7,426 nt of DNA from CAZDOD01 sp964506935. Lineage in GTDB: Bacteria; Desulfobacterota; Zymogenia; Zymogenales; Zymogenaceae. The notes beneath the pieces are model-generated. The model saw only the letters and a program-made list of their open reading frames with translations. It ran no database searches and was not told the DNA's origin. The stretch is taken from positions 1 to 7,426 of the forward strand of contig CAZDOD010000147.1 in assembly GCA_964506935.1 (NCBI GenBank), written 5' to 3'. A program made the translations under genes and the position numbers. Below, piece by piece: positions 1 to 6,824 of the stretch (position 1 is its first letter; each line of letters begins with the position of its first letter).

Positions 1-10
1 ATTTAACTAT

Positions 11-16
11 AGGTGG
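11..16 (+). promoter_or_regulatory. Ribosome binding site that sets the start of the FecR-domain gene
   Basis: AGGTGG lies 5 bases before the ATG at 22. The same frame also has a GTG at 13, but that codon falls inside the AGGTGG motif, so translation most likely begins at 22. The promoter is outside the window. Confidence 0.6.
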
Positions 17-21
17 ATGAT

Positions 22-864
22 ATGTGGAATAAAAAGCAGGTTACTTTGGGTTTCTTCCTTTCCCTCTTTATCTCGTCTTTATTATTAGGCGGACTGGTAA
101 AAGGAGAGGATGAGATCTCCACCTCGGCATCGGTGATATATATCGATGGCCGTGTTAATGTAAAGAACGCCGGATCTGAAAAGTGGTCTATTCTAATCTT
201 CGGTAATGAGGTAGGGGCGGGAGATGAGATTCTGACCGAAACCGATTCAGAGGTGGAGCTCAGGATGAAGGACGGGAGCATACTCAAGATCGGGCACGAT
301 AGCCATCTGGTCATCAAAGAGATGGGACTACTAGAGGTGACAAAGGTGACTAAAAATAGATTCGAGCTTATTAAGGGTAGAATCAGGGCTGTTGTTGTAC
401 CCTTTGTCAACAAGGAATCGAAATTCACCATTGATACCGAAAACGCAACCGTTGGTGTAAGGGGCACCGATTTCGGAGTGATATATTTCCTCGAGACCAA
501 GGAGAGTTATGTTATCGGGATTGACGGCGTGGTCTATCTCCTCTCAAAGGAGTTCTCCGATATCCTCCCAATTGATATAAAGGCTGGCGAGGTGCTTTCG
601 GTTTTTACGGGATCTTCTCCAAAAGGGCCATTTCTCGTAGAGAAAGAGAAATTGGAATCCTTTCTCGAAGATATGAAGATACTGGGATTAGGGCCACATG
701 AACCCGGCACAGGATGGAATGATTATTACGATTCATTATTTGGACCCGGTAATACATATGACGGAACTTTGGGATCTGAATCTGGCCCGAACGGTGATCA
801 CGAAACAAGCGGGCCCGGCTCCAGAGGTACCGGAGGTACTTACAAAACCATAATAGGATATTAA
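22..864 (+). CDS. Secreted FecR-domain protein with a Gly/Pro/Ser-rich C-terminal tail
   Basis: The 280-residue product starts with a Sec-type signal: Lys at 4-5, a hydrophobic core at about 8-26, and a likely cleavage site near 28-30. There is no lipobox cysteine. Residues about 63-155 match the FecR fold: a GDEILTETDSEVEL stretch, a KDGS turn at 83-86, and the hallmark GVRGTDF at 145-151. From about residue 224 the chain becomes rich in Gly, Pro, Ser and Asp, looks disordered, and ends in a short hydrophobic Tyr-terminated segment. Classical FecR proteins are inner-membrane anti-sigma regulators with a cytoplasmic N-terminal region. This protein has none, and no ECF sigma gene lies downstream, so it is more likely one of the many exported FecR-domain proteins of unknown role, perhaps an envelope or surface protein. 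The family call is firm; the function is not known. Confidence 0.85.
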   Translation: MWNKKQVTLGFFLSLFISSLLLGGLVKGEDEISTSASVIYIDGRVNVKNAGSEKWSILIFGNEVGAGDEILTETDSEVELRMKDGSILKIGHDSHLVIKEMGLLEVTKVTKNRFELIKGRIRAVVVPFVNKESKFTIDTENATVGVRGTDFGVIYFLETKESYVIGIDGVVYLLSKEFSDILPIDIKAGEVLSVFTGSSPKGPFLVEKEKLESFLEDMKILGLGPHEPGTGWNDYYDSLFGPGNTYDGTLGSESGPNGDHETSGPGSRGTGGTYKTIIGY

Positions 865-906
865 AAAGGTTTTCTTAATAACACCTTGTCCATTATCCAA
901 TCCATT

Positions 907-990
907 TTGCAGAATCTAAAAAAATTTCCGAGAATAGTTTTTGCTACAGGTGATTTTATTCTTGAAAAATTCGTGATTCTGCAACATTTT
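907..990 (+). terminator. Long hairpin followed by a T-run; possible terminator after the FecR-domain gene
   Basis: TTGCAGAATC at 907-916 pairs perfectly with GATTCTGCAA at 975-984. Inside it, AGAATA (about 935-940) can pair with TATTCT nested in the same orientation, with a partial TTTC/GAAA match between, leaving a loop of about 20 bases. The 3' arm is followed by CATTTTTAT. This could be a long, imperfect intrinsic terminator for the gene ending at 864. It is larger than a usual terminator and the inner stem is AT-rich, so it could also be a small inverted-repeat element. The rest of the 865-1117 spacer shows no ORF or strong promoter. Confidence 0.35.
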
Positions 991-1117
991 TATATTCTGA
1001 GGGAGGTCTAATCTCTAATACAAATATCATTAAAGACTTTCCTTATAAAAAGTTCTACATAAGAAAACGAAGAATAACTTTTCAAAGATATTATTTATTT
1101 GATTTGTTTTAAAAAGA

Positions 1118-2833
1118 ATGGATTTTATAAGAATCGCCCAGGCACAGATAAACACAAGAGTAGGCGACTTTGTCGGAAACATCTGCAAGATTGTTGAATA
1201 TATCAAGATGTCAAAGGATGCGGGTGCCGACATCGTCACTTTTCCCGAACTCACCATAAGTGGATACCCACCCGAAGACCTCCTCTTGAAACCACATTTT
1301 TTGAGGGACTCACGAAAGGCCCTAAACAGTGTCATCGATGAAACGGATGGGATAACGATAGTAGTGGGTTTTCCCGATTTTGATGAAAATGGCGTCTACA
1401 ACGCCGCGGCCCTGATACACAATAAAGAAATCACCAGCTTCTACCATAAAATCGAGCTTCCAAACTACGGGGTATTCGATGAGAAACGCTACTTCGTAAG
1501 TGGAGACAAACCATTGATCTTCACACTTTCCGAAAGACGAATCATGCTGACGATATGTGAGGATATCTGGATTGAGAAAAACTCGGTCGTGGGTTTCGCG
1601 TCCGAAAACGATATTGATATTGTGCTCAACATCTCCGCATCCCCGTTTCATGCAAAGAAGCTCTTTGTCAGGAGAGGGATAGTATCAAATTTCGCAAAGA
1701 ATACGAACTCATACGTCTGCTATAACAATCTTGTGGGTGGACAGGACGAGCTCGTCTTCGATGGCACAAGCCTCGTTGTCAGTAACAAGGGAGAACTCAT
1801 CGCCAGTGCCGAACGATTTAAGGAAGACCTTTTGATTACCGATTTAGATTACAAGAGAGACAACATCAAAAAAACGGGGTCAAAGATATCAACTATCGTC
1901 CTCGAATCGAAACGGGTTGAAGAGAGAGAGAAAAAAGAACCAAAAATCGCCTCCGAGATGGAAAACATCGAAGAGATATACCATGCCCTGATCCTCGGTA
2001 CCAGAGACTATATAAAGAAAAACGGCTTTAATAAAGTTGTGATCGGGCTCTCCGGTGGGATCGATTCGTCGCTCACGGCAGCTATAGCCGTCTATGCACT
2101 CGGAAGTGAAAACGTCATCGGCGTGACCATGCCTTCTCAATATACCTCGATAGAAACCCTTTCTGATGCGGAACTGACGGCAAAAAATCTCGGCATCGAG
2201 ATAATTACCGTCCCGATAAAGCCGATATTTGTGTCCTATCTCGAACATCTTAAGGATCACTTCGGAGGTGGAGATTTGGGTGTTGAGGCGGAAAACCTGC
2301 AGGCTAGGATCAGGGGAAATATCCTCATGGCGCTGTCCAACAGGTTCGGCTGGATCGTCTTGACAACTGGAAACAAGAGCGAGATGTCTGTCGGATATGC
2401 CACCCTCTACGGAGACATGGCAGGGGGATTTGCTATGATCAAGGACGTCCCGAAGACGATAGTATATAAAATCTCGGAATACATCAATGAAATCGAAGGG
2501 AGAGATATTATCCCCAAGAGCATCATCGAACGCCCACCGACAGCGGAACTTCGTCCCGATCAAAAGGACGAGGATTCGCTCCCACCTTATGATATCCTCG
2601 ACCCGATTCTTTCCGCCTACGTCGAGAATGATAAAGATCCAGAAGATATCGCTAAAGAAGGCTACGACATCAACACCGTCCTCGATGTCATACGGATGGT
2701 CGATCTGAATGAATACAAGAGGAGACAGGCGCCTCCCGGTATAAAGATAACTCCCAAGGCCTTCGGCAGGGACAGGAGACTTCCTATCACCAATCGATAT
2801 CTCAGAGATAGATTGATAAACAAAGACTCTTGA
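1118..2833 (+). CDS. nadE: Glutamine-dependent NAD+ synthetase (NadE, two-domain type)
   Basis: This cytoplasmic enzyme makes NAD+ from nicotinic acid adenine dinucleotide, ATP and glutamine, the last step of NAD biosynthesis. The 571 residues fit the usual size of the two-domain form. Residues 1-265 are a nitrilase-type glutaminase with the triad Glu44 (FPELTISGYPPEDLL), Lys111 (HKIELPNYGVFDE) and Cys147 (LTICEDIW). Residues about 285-571 are the ATP-pyrophosphatase synthetase domain, with the P-loop SGGIDSS at 312-318, TTGNKSE at 416-422, ERPPTAELRPDQKDED at 471-486 and the C-terminal RRLPITNRY region. All key residues are present, so it should work with glutamine as ammonia donor. The ATG at 1118 begins directly with the family's N-terminal strand (FIRIAQAQIN), but the upstream A-rich sequence holds only a weak ribosome binding site. 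It stands alone, with 250 bp before it and an AT-rich spacer after it. I see no clear promoter. Confidence 0.97.
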   Translation: MDFIRIAQAQINTRVGDFVGNICKIVEYIKMSKDAGADIVTFPELTISGYPPEDLLLKPHFLRDSRKALNSVIDETDGITIVVGFPDFDENGVYNAAALIHNKEITSFYHKIELPNYGVFDEKRYFVSGDKPLIFTLSERRIMLTICEDIWIEKNSVVGFASENDIDIVLNISASPFHAKKLFVRRGIVSNFAKNTNSYVCYNNLVGGQDELVFDGTSLVVSNKGELIASAERFKEDLLITDLDYKRDNIKKTGSKISTIVLESKRVEEREKKEPKIASEMENIEEIYHALILGTRDYIKKNGFNKVVIGLSGGIDSSLTAAIAVYALGSENVIGVTMPSQYTSIETLSDAELTAKNLGIEIITVPIKPIFVSYLEHLKDHFGGGDLGVEAENLQARIRGNILMALSNRFGWIVLTTGNKSEMSVGYATLYGDMAGGFAMIKDVPKTIVYKISEYINEIEGRDIIPKSIIERPPTAELRPDQKDEDSLPPYDILDPILSAYVENDKDPEDIAKEGYDINTVLDVIRMVDLNEYKRRQAPPGIKITPKAFGRDRRLPITNRYLRDRLINKDS

Positions 2834-3084
2834 TATTTATTTTTGAGATACCCTTATCGTTTCTAAAATAATGAAAATTGAATAACTAATTGAAATAATG
2901 AAGGAATTCTATTTTCTTTATTCATCCAACCTTTTTTATTCTATCATCTTAAAACTTAGCAACATTTATGCTTTATTAGTTTAGCTTTATGGTTGATTAT
3001 AATTATAGCAACTCAATATTTAGAAAATTAGATTTTATACTAAAGCTTTTAAATTTATATATAAAACTTTTATAGAATTTTCAA

Positions 3085-3113
3085 TTGTATGGAATATTTT
3101 TTTATGTTATATT
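3085..3113 (+). promoter_or_regulatory. Possible sigma70-type promoter for the V4R gene
   Basis: A TATATT box at 3108-3113 (5 of 6 to consensus) lies 17 bases after TTGTAT at 3085-3090 (3 of 6). This would start transcription near 3120 and leave a leader of about 50 bases before the ATG at 3173. Such boxes arise easily by chance in sequence this AT-rich, so this is only a candidate. Confidence 0.3.
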
Positions 3114-3158
3114 ACCCCAATTTTTTCTCTATGGACAATTGTACTATTGTATATTGCG

Positions 3159-3166
3159 AAAGGAGG
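3159..3166 (+). promoter_or_regulatory. Strong ribosome binding site of the broken V4R gene
   Basis: AAAGGAGG sits 6 bases before the ATG at 3173, close to an ideal Shine-Dalgarno. It selects this start over the in-frame ATG at 3089, which would add 28 atypical residues. An intact site in front of a broken gene suggests the lesions are recent, or are sequencing errors. Confidence 0.75.
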
Positions 3167-3172
3167 ATCCTG

Positions 3173-3792
3173 ATGTTAATAAAGAATAAATACCCGAACC
3201 AGCTATTTCGTCTTGGTCTACTTACTGCTGAAGATGTATTGGGTAAAAAAGGTCTTAATGCGATATTAAATTACGCAAACCTACAAAAATTCATAGATAA
3301 CTACCCACCTGATGATATGGAGCTGGTGCACACTTCCGATGATTTTGTCCGTTTTGTTACAGGATTAATTGATGTTTTAGGTGAGAGGGGAATAAGACCT
3401 GTCCTATTCCGCGGAGGTATAAGGATATTTGAAATCTCATACGAACTGTTTCCGGCACTTTTCAACATCGATGGAGTAAAGCCTGAAGAAAAAATCCTGA
3501 AAGGATGTTCGATGAGTTCAAAAGGATATATCAGTTTATCGTAGACGCATCGATAAGCATAAACGGTGATATCTATAAATTCTATGACTGCGAGGAGGGA
3601 GTGGCCTTAGAGATGTCACCATGTTTTTGGTGTCAAGGATTAAAAACAAAGGAGCCGATCTGTTTTGCCCAGATAGGATACCAGTTTGCCGTGGCACGTT
3701 GGATTACCGGTCAGAATGTAAAGGTCGAGTAAACTCACTGCAGTGCTACAGGAGACGATAAATGCAGGTTCGTAATACACAGGCCAATATAG
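3173..3792 (+). pseudogene. V4R (4-vinyl reductase-like) domain protein, broken by a frameshift and a nonsense codon
   Basis: The first segment, 3173 to about 3493, encodes an N-terminal region resembling two-part V4R proteins (NQLFRLGLLTAEDVLGKKG, then an IDNYPPDD motif). This frame then runs to a TAG at 3542 with no family resemblance. The family-like sequence continues in the -1 frame from about 3490 (FDEFKRIYQFIVDAS, then SPCFWCQGLKTKEPIC, then GYQFAVARWITGQ). The switch lies near the A6 run at 3489-3494, where one extra A would restore the frame. A TAA at 3730-3732 then interrupts the second part. Beyond it the same frame continues THCSATGDDKCRFVIHRPI to a TAG at 3790, the typical V4R ending, and changing TAA to GAA gives the expected VEETHC. 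The repaired product is about 206 residues. V4R domains bind small molecules and often use cysteines for zinc, and the Cys positions here are kept. The original ligand is unknown. Confidence 0.8.
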
Positions 3793-3796
3793 CTAT

Positions 3797-3845
3797 AAAA
3801 AAGCTAACATTAAGGATGTTTATCTAACAACTACTGGCTTTTTTT
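3797..3845. terminator. Possible weak bidirectional terminator between convergent genes
   Basis: AAAAAAGC at 3797-3804 can pair with GCTTTTTT at 3837-3844, with an inner AACAT/ATGTT pairing at 3806-3820. An A-run on one side and a T-run on the other is what a shared terminator between convergent genes would show. However, the loop is large and the stem AT-rich, so support is weak. Confidence 0.22.
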
Positions 3846-3888
3846 GTAGTTAATCGATCTTCTAATTCTCTCGACAGTTATAAACCGG

Positions 3889-5256
3889 TTACAGCTTTTC
3901 AGCCTCCTTTTCTGCTCTTTTGCGAAACTCTACCATATCGACGACCTTGTCATTTTTACGCGCCTCTTCTGCCCCGAAGCACAGAAGATGGCTGTCGAGG
4001 GCGCTCTTTACGCTCGTAAGAACTTCCTTCGTCTTATGTGCCTGTTTTACAGACTTTACGAAGTCAATGATCACAAGGCCGTCCGATCCCCCATGAAAAA
4101 GGGGATTGAAACGTACCCTCTTCCTTTTGACGCTCGTCTTGGGCGAGAATTTTCTGACCTCGAGCTTTCCCGTGAAATCCTTCGAGTAGATCTCTCCGGT
4201 CGTCCCGCTCATATTCATTGTCCTCTCCCAAGTTACGCTGAACGCCGAAAGACACAGCGAGGCGAAAAGACCGTTCTCATACTCGATATTCACGACCTGG
4301 TGATCAACTACGTCGTTGTCGCAGTAGTAGACACACCTCCCGTGGGGACCCTCTTCGAGCTCCTTTATACGGCCTTCTTTGTCGGTGCTGGTTAGATTAT
4401 ACATTGAGAGGCTCCTGAGATACGGGTATTTTATGTATCCGTCGATAAATGTCCCGGGTGTTATTCCGGTCAGGAGCGATGGCGGAACCTCGGGGAAACC
4501 GGGCTTGATGTATTGCTTGTAGGCATGAAATGGACATGTCTTCTCAACAGGGCACCCATCGAGGCATCGCTTCGGCGCACCATCGGGCGCGTTTTCGCTT
4601 TTGAAGTATGTAAGTTCCCCGAAGGAAGATACCTTGACCGGGTGGGAGTTCGAAAACCACGTAATCAGGTCGAAGTCGTGAATCCCCTTTGCAGATAGAA
4701 ATGACATCACATCTTTGCTCCTTCGGGCGAATCCCCTGACATAACTCATGATGAAATGCCAGTATCCGAGGTTTTCGGTCGTCTGCATGTTCATGATCCT
4801 CCCGATGGCACCCTCATCGATAAGTCCCTTTATCGTTGAATACAGCTTAAGATATCTGCATTCGAGAAATATCTGCAGGATCACACCCTGTCTCTCGGCC
4901 TCATTTGCGAGGCTCACGCACTGTGCTGGTGACTGTGCCATCGGCTTTTCGAGGAGTATGTGGTATCCCTTCCTGAGGCCGGAGACGGTCGACTCATAGT
5001 GATGAACATCAGGCATTGAATTTATCATCGCGTCGGCCAGCTTTGGTTTTTCTAATAACTCCCTCCAATCTTTGAAGGCATTTCCTTTGGGGATACCAAA
5101 TCGTTCTACAAATCGACTTCGCCGCTCATCGTTCGGCTCTGCCACCGCGACATATTTGAATAGGTTCGGATATTTCTCGGCAAATATCCCATACATCACC
5201 TGCCCCCTCTCCCCTGCCCCCAAAAGCGCAATTGATACCGGTTTATCTTTCGCCAT
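3889..5256 (-). CDS. Gfo/Idh/MocA-family NAD(P)-dependent oxidoreductase with extra cysteines
   Basis: This is a cytoplasmic sugar- or polyol-type dehydrogenase. The 455 residues begin with a Rossmann dinucleotide fold (VSIALLGAGERG, residues 7-18, then the acidic VAVAEPNDERR end of strand 2). The family's catalytic motif LLEKP ends at residue 105, and a second-domain helix carries KGIHDFDLITW (190-200), with His193 and Asp196 as likely active-site residues. The C-terminal domain is longer than in typical members of about 340 residues. The insert carries Cys231, Cys235 and Cys241, followed by Cys308 and Cys312 just before DNDVVDHQVVN. This pattern is conserved in a subfamily I recall but cannot name by substrate, and the cysteines might bind a metal. 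AAGGGG at 5263-5268 sits 6 bases before the ATG. The gene lies 28 bp after the symporter gene on the same strand, so it is probably co-transcribed and acts on the imported compound or a derivative. Confidence 0.9.
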   Translation of the reverse strand: MAKDKPVSIALLGAGERGQVMYGIFAEKYPNLFKYVAVAEPNDERRSRFVERFGIPKGNAFKDWRELLEKPKLADAMINSMPDVHHYESTVSGLRKGYHILLEKPMAQSPAQCVSLANEAERQGVILQIFLECRYLKLYSTIKGLIDEGAIGRIMNMQTTENLGYWHFIMSYVRGFARRSKDVMSFLSAKGIHDFDLITWFSNSHPVKVSSFGELTYFKSENAPDGAPKRCLDGCPVEKTCPFHAYKQYIKPGFPEVPPSLLTGITPGTFIDGYIKYPYLRSLSMYNLTSTDKEGRIKELEEGPHGRCVYYCDNDVVDHQVVNIEYENGLFASLCLSAFSVTWERTMNMSGTTGEIYSKDFTGKLEVRKFSPKTSVKRKRVRFNPLFHGGSDGLVIIDFVKSVKQAHKTKEVLTSVKSALDSHLLCFGAEEARKNDKVVDMVEFRKRAEKEAEKL

Positions 5257-5284
5257 TTCTCACCCCTTTTAATTTGGTTTCCTG

Positions 5285-6631
5285 CTATTTATTCTTCATC
5301 TCAGAAACGATCTTTTCGTGCAACTTTTGACTTATCGGATAAAAAGAGACAAAGAAGATTCCGATGATGATGAATATAATAGGCACAAAGGTCGTGAGTA
5401 TGCGAATGCCGTGAAGGGTCTCGAGCGTCTGCACCTTGTTTGCCTCGAAATTGATAAATCCAAGCCCCTGACCCGTTATGAAGCCCGCTAACGCCGAGGC
5501 GAGCTTCTGCCCGAAGAAGAATATCCCATATAGCACACCTTCCCTTCTAAGACCCGTTTTCCATTCTCCGTATTCTACGGTATCCGGGACCATCGCCCAC
5601 GGGCTGAAGAAATTCGTCGACAGGCCGACACCCGCGGCGACAAAGGCCGGGATGAGTAGATAAGGATTCATCCCCTTTACAAAATAGACAAAAAATAGGG
5701 CCAATGCCAAAAGCCCCATCCCGATATTGAACGCGGCCTTTTTACTCATCTTTTTCGACACGAATATCCAAAGCGGAATTGCAAACGCCGCTGGAACGAA
5801 GATGCACAGAAATGCTATCGTAGTAAATGATTCGTTATCCATCACATACTTGAAATAGTAATTCACCATTGCAGCGAGGACGCCGAGTGCCATGAGGTGA
5901 AACATCATGCCGATCGACAGGATCACGAAAGGCCGATTTGCCCTGATTATCGTAAAGATATCTTCGATTGTATATTTCTCGGTCTTTTTCTGTCTTATCT
6001 TCTCCCTTACGGAGAAAAAAGTGATTAGCGTCAGGACAGCAACGAGAACCGCGTAAATACCGGAGGTTATACGAAACCCGACCATCTGGTCAGAAAAGAG
6101 CGCCACGATCGGTTTCGTCGCCCCGGCGACGGTCAATGTCCCCATGAGCGCAAAAAACGTTCGATATCCCGAGAGCTTCGATCGCTCATGTGAATCGATG
6201 GTCATGCTCGCTGCTAACGCTCCGTAAGGGATATTGACGATGGTATAGAAAGTACATACGAGTAGGAAAAACACCAGTGTGTAGTAGGGTTTCATAAGAT
6301 CTGAAATTGAAGGAGAGAAAAAGAGGAAGAAAAAAGAGAGCCCAAGAGGTACGGCGCCAAACAGGAGATATGGGCGTTTCTTACCCCATCGGGAGCGTGT
6401 ACGGTCCGATAGGTACCCCATAGCCGGATCGGTCACCGCGTCCCAGATCTTGGAGACCAAAAAGATCGTTCCGGCCACCTTGGCCGCGACCCCGAACACA
6501 TCGGTAAGGTAAAACATCAAAAAAATAAGCACCGATTGGAATACGAGGTTCGCCCCATAGTCTCCGACACCGAATCCGAGCTTCTCTTTAAAAGTGAGTG
6601 GCCCAGAAATTGATTCTTTGTTTTTTTGCAT
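5285..6631 (-). CDS. GPH-family (MelB-like) sugar:cation symporter
   Basis: This 448-residue integral membrane protein has about 12 hydrophobic segments, the size and layout of glycoside-pentoside-hexuronide:cation symporters in the major facilitator superfamily. These import sugars or glycosides with Na+ or H+. Diagnostic features are FGVGDYGAN at 20-28, then FLVSKIWDAVTDP at 57-69, where Asp64 and Asp68 match the cation-binding Asp55 and Asp59 of Escherichia coli MelB. These are followed by the cytoplasmic loop GYLSDRTRSRWGKKRPYLL and by VEYGEW at 352-357 in the second half. The sequence cannot tell which sugar or cation is used. AAAGAGGA (6638-6645) precedes the ATG with good spacing. It is the first gene of a two-gene unit with the oxidoreductase, which points to a carbohydrate or polyol uptake-and-oxidation module. 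No glycosidase or regulator is in the window. Confidence 0.92.
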   Translation of the reverse strand: MQKNKESISGPLTFKEKLGFGVGDYGANLVFQSVLIFLMFYLTDVFGVAAKVAGTIFLVSKIWDAVTDPAMGYLSDRTRSRWGKKRPYLLFGAVPLGLSFFFLFFSPSISDLMKPYYTLVFFLLVCTFYTIVNIPYGALAASMTIDSHERSKLSGYRTFFALMGTLTVAGATKPIVALFSDQMVGFRITSGIYAVLVAVLTLITFFSVREKIRQKKTEKYTIEDIFTIIRANRPFVILSIGMMFHLMALGVLAAMVNYYFKYVMDNESFTTIAFLCIFVPAAFAIPLWIFVSKKMSKKAAFNIGMGLLALALFFVYFVKGMNPYLLIPAFVAAGVGLSTNFFSPWAMVPDTVEYGEWKTGLRREGVLYGIFFFGQKLASALAGFITGQGLGFINFEANKVQTLETLHGIRILTTFVPIIFIIIGIFFVSFYPISQKLHEKIVSEMKNK

Positions 6632-6821
6632 TGCAATTCCTCTTTAGTTTAGGAAAATTGACTTATACGAAATACTTAGATGTCTAAAATATACCTTAGA
6701 TACTCATCTCTATTCCATTCTTTTAGTGAAAAAGTGTAATTTATGCAAGTTTTTTTTCAAGATTTTAAATATTTTTGTGATATAGTTATGTGGTATTTGT
6801 TTTAAATATTAATGGAGCTAT
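6632..6821. promoter_or_regulatory. Divergent spacer with candidate operator repeats
   Basis: This region must hold promoters for the symporter operon (-) and the small anchored protein (+). TTAGATGTCTAA at 6676-6687 is a perfect 5-2-5 palindrome, and its left half recurs as TACTTAGAT (6673-6681) and TACCTTAGAT (6692-6701), about two helical turns apart, as in an operator. TTTTAAATATT occurs twice, at 6763-6773 and 6800-6810, on either side of a TATAGT box (6781-6786) that could be the -10 of the rightward gene. On the minus strand, TATAAG near 6663-6668 could be a -10. The -35 elements are poor on both strands. All of these are candidates only. Confidence 0.3.
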
Positions 6822-6824
6822 ATG

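Larger units (their letters stand above)
2834..3172. other. AT-rich spacer between nadE and the broken V4R gene
   Basis: This stretch has no supported gene. G+C is about 20% by hand count over 2881-3060, far below the adjacent coding DNA. Short A/T-dominated repeats occur, such as AAATAATGAA at 2866-2875 and 2893-2902, and CAATTGTA at 3082-3089 and 3136-3143. No terminator hairpin is obvious just after nadE. The right end carries a possible promoter and a good ribosome binding site for the next gene. Confidence 0.6.

Noticed and set aside
1889..2563. A 224-codon open frame on the minus strand inside nadE
   Set aside because: It is antisense to a complete, motif-perfect nadE, and its translation resembles no known family.
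2899..2985. A 28-codon hydrophobic ORF on the plus strand after nadE
   Set aside because: It has no ribosome binding site and lies in DNA of about 20% G+C, where Phe/Leu/Ile-rich ORFs arise by chance.
3089..3172. In-frame upstream ATG at 3089 as the start of the V4R gene
   Set aside because: It has no ribosome binding site, would encode an atypical Phe/Tyr-rich leader from AT-rich DNA, and overlaps the candidate promoter. The ATG at 3173 has AAAGGAGG at ideal spacing.
3505..3732. A separate 75-residue gene starting at the ATG at 3505
   Set aside because: AAAGG directly abuts the ATG with no spacer, and the sequence is the natural continuation of the upstream V4R segment in another frame, so it is the second part of one broken gene.
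3730..3732. TAA read as a sense codon (genetic code change)
   Set aside because: The FecR-domain gene and the oxidoreductase both end at TAA where their families end, so TAA is a normal stop in this genome.
6763..6810. 11-bp direct repeat TTTTAAATATT as an operator pair
   Set aside because: It is all A/T, in an AT-rich spacer where one such repeat is expected by chance. I mention it in the spacer entry but do not count it as a finding.
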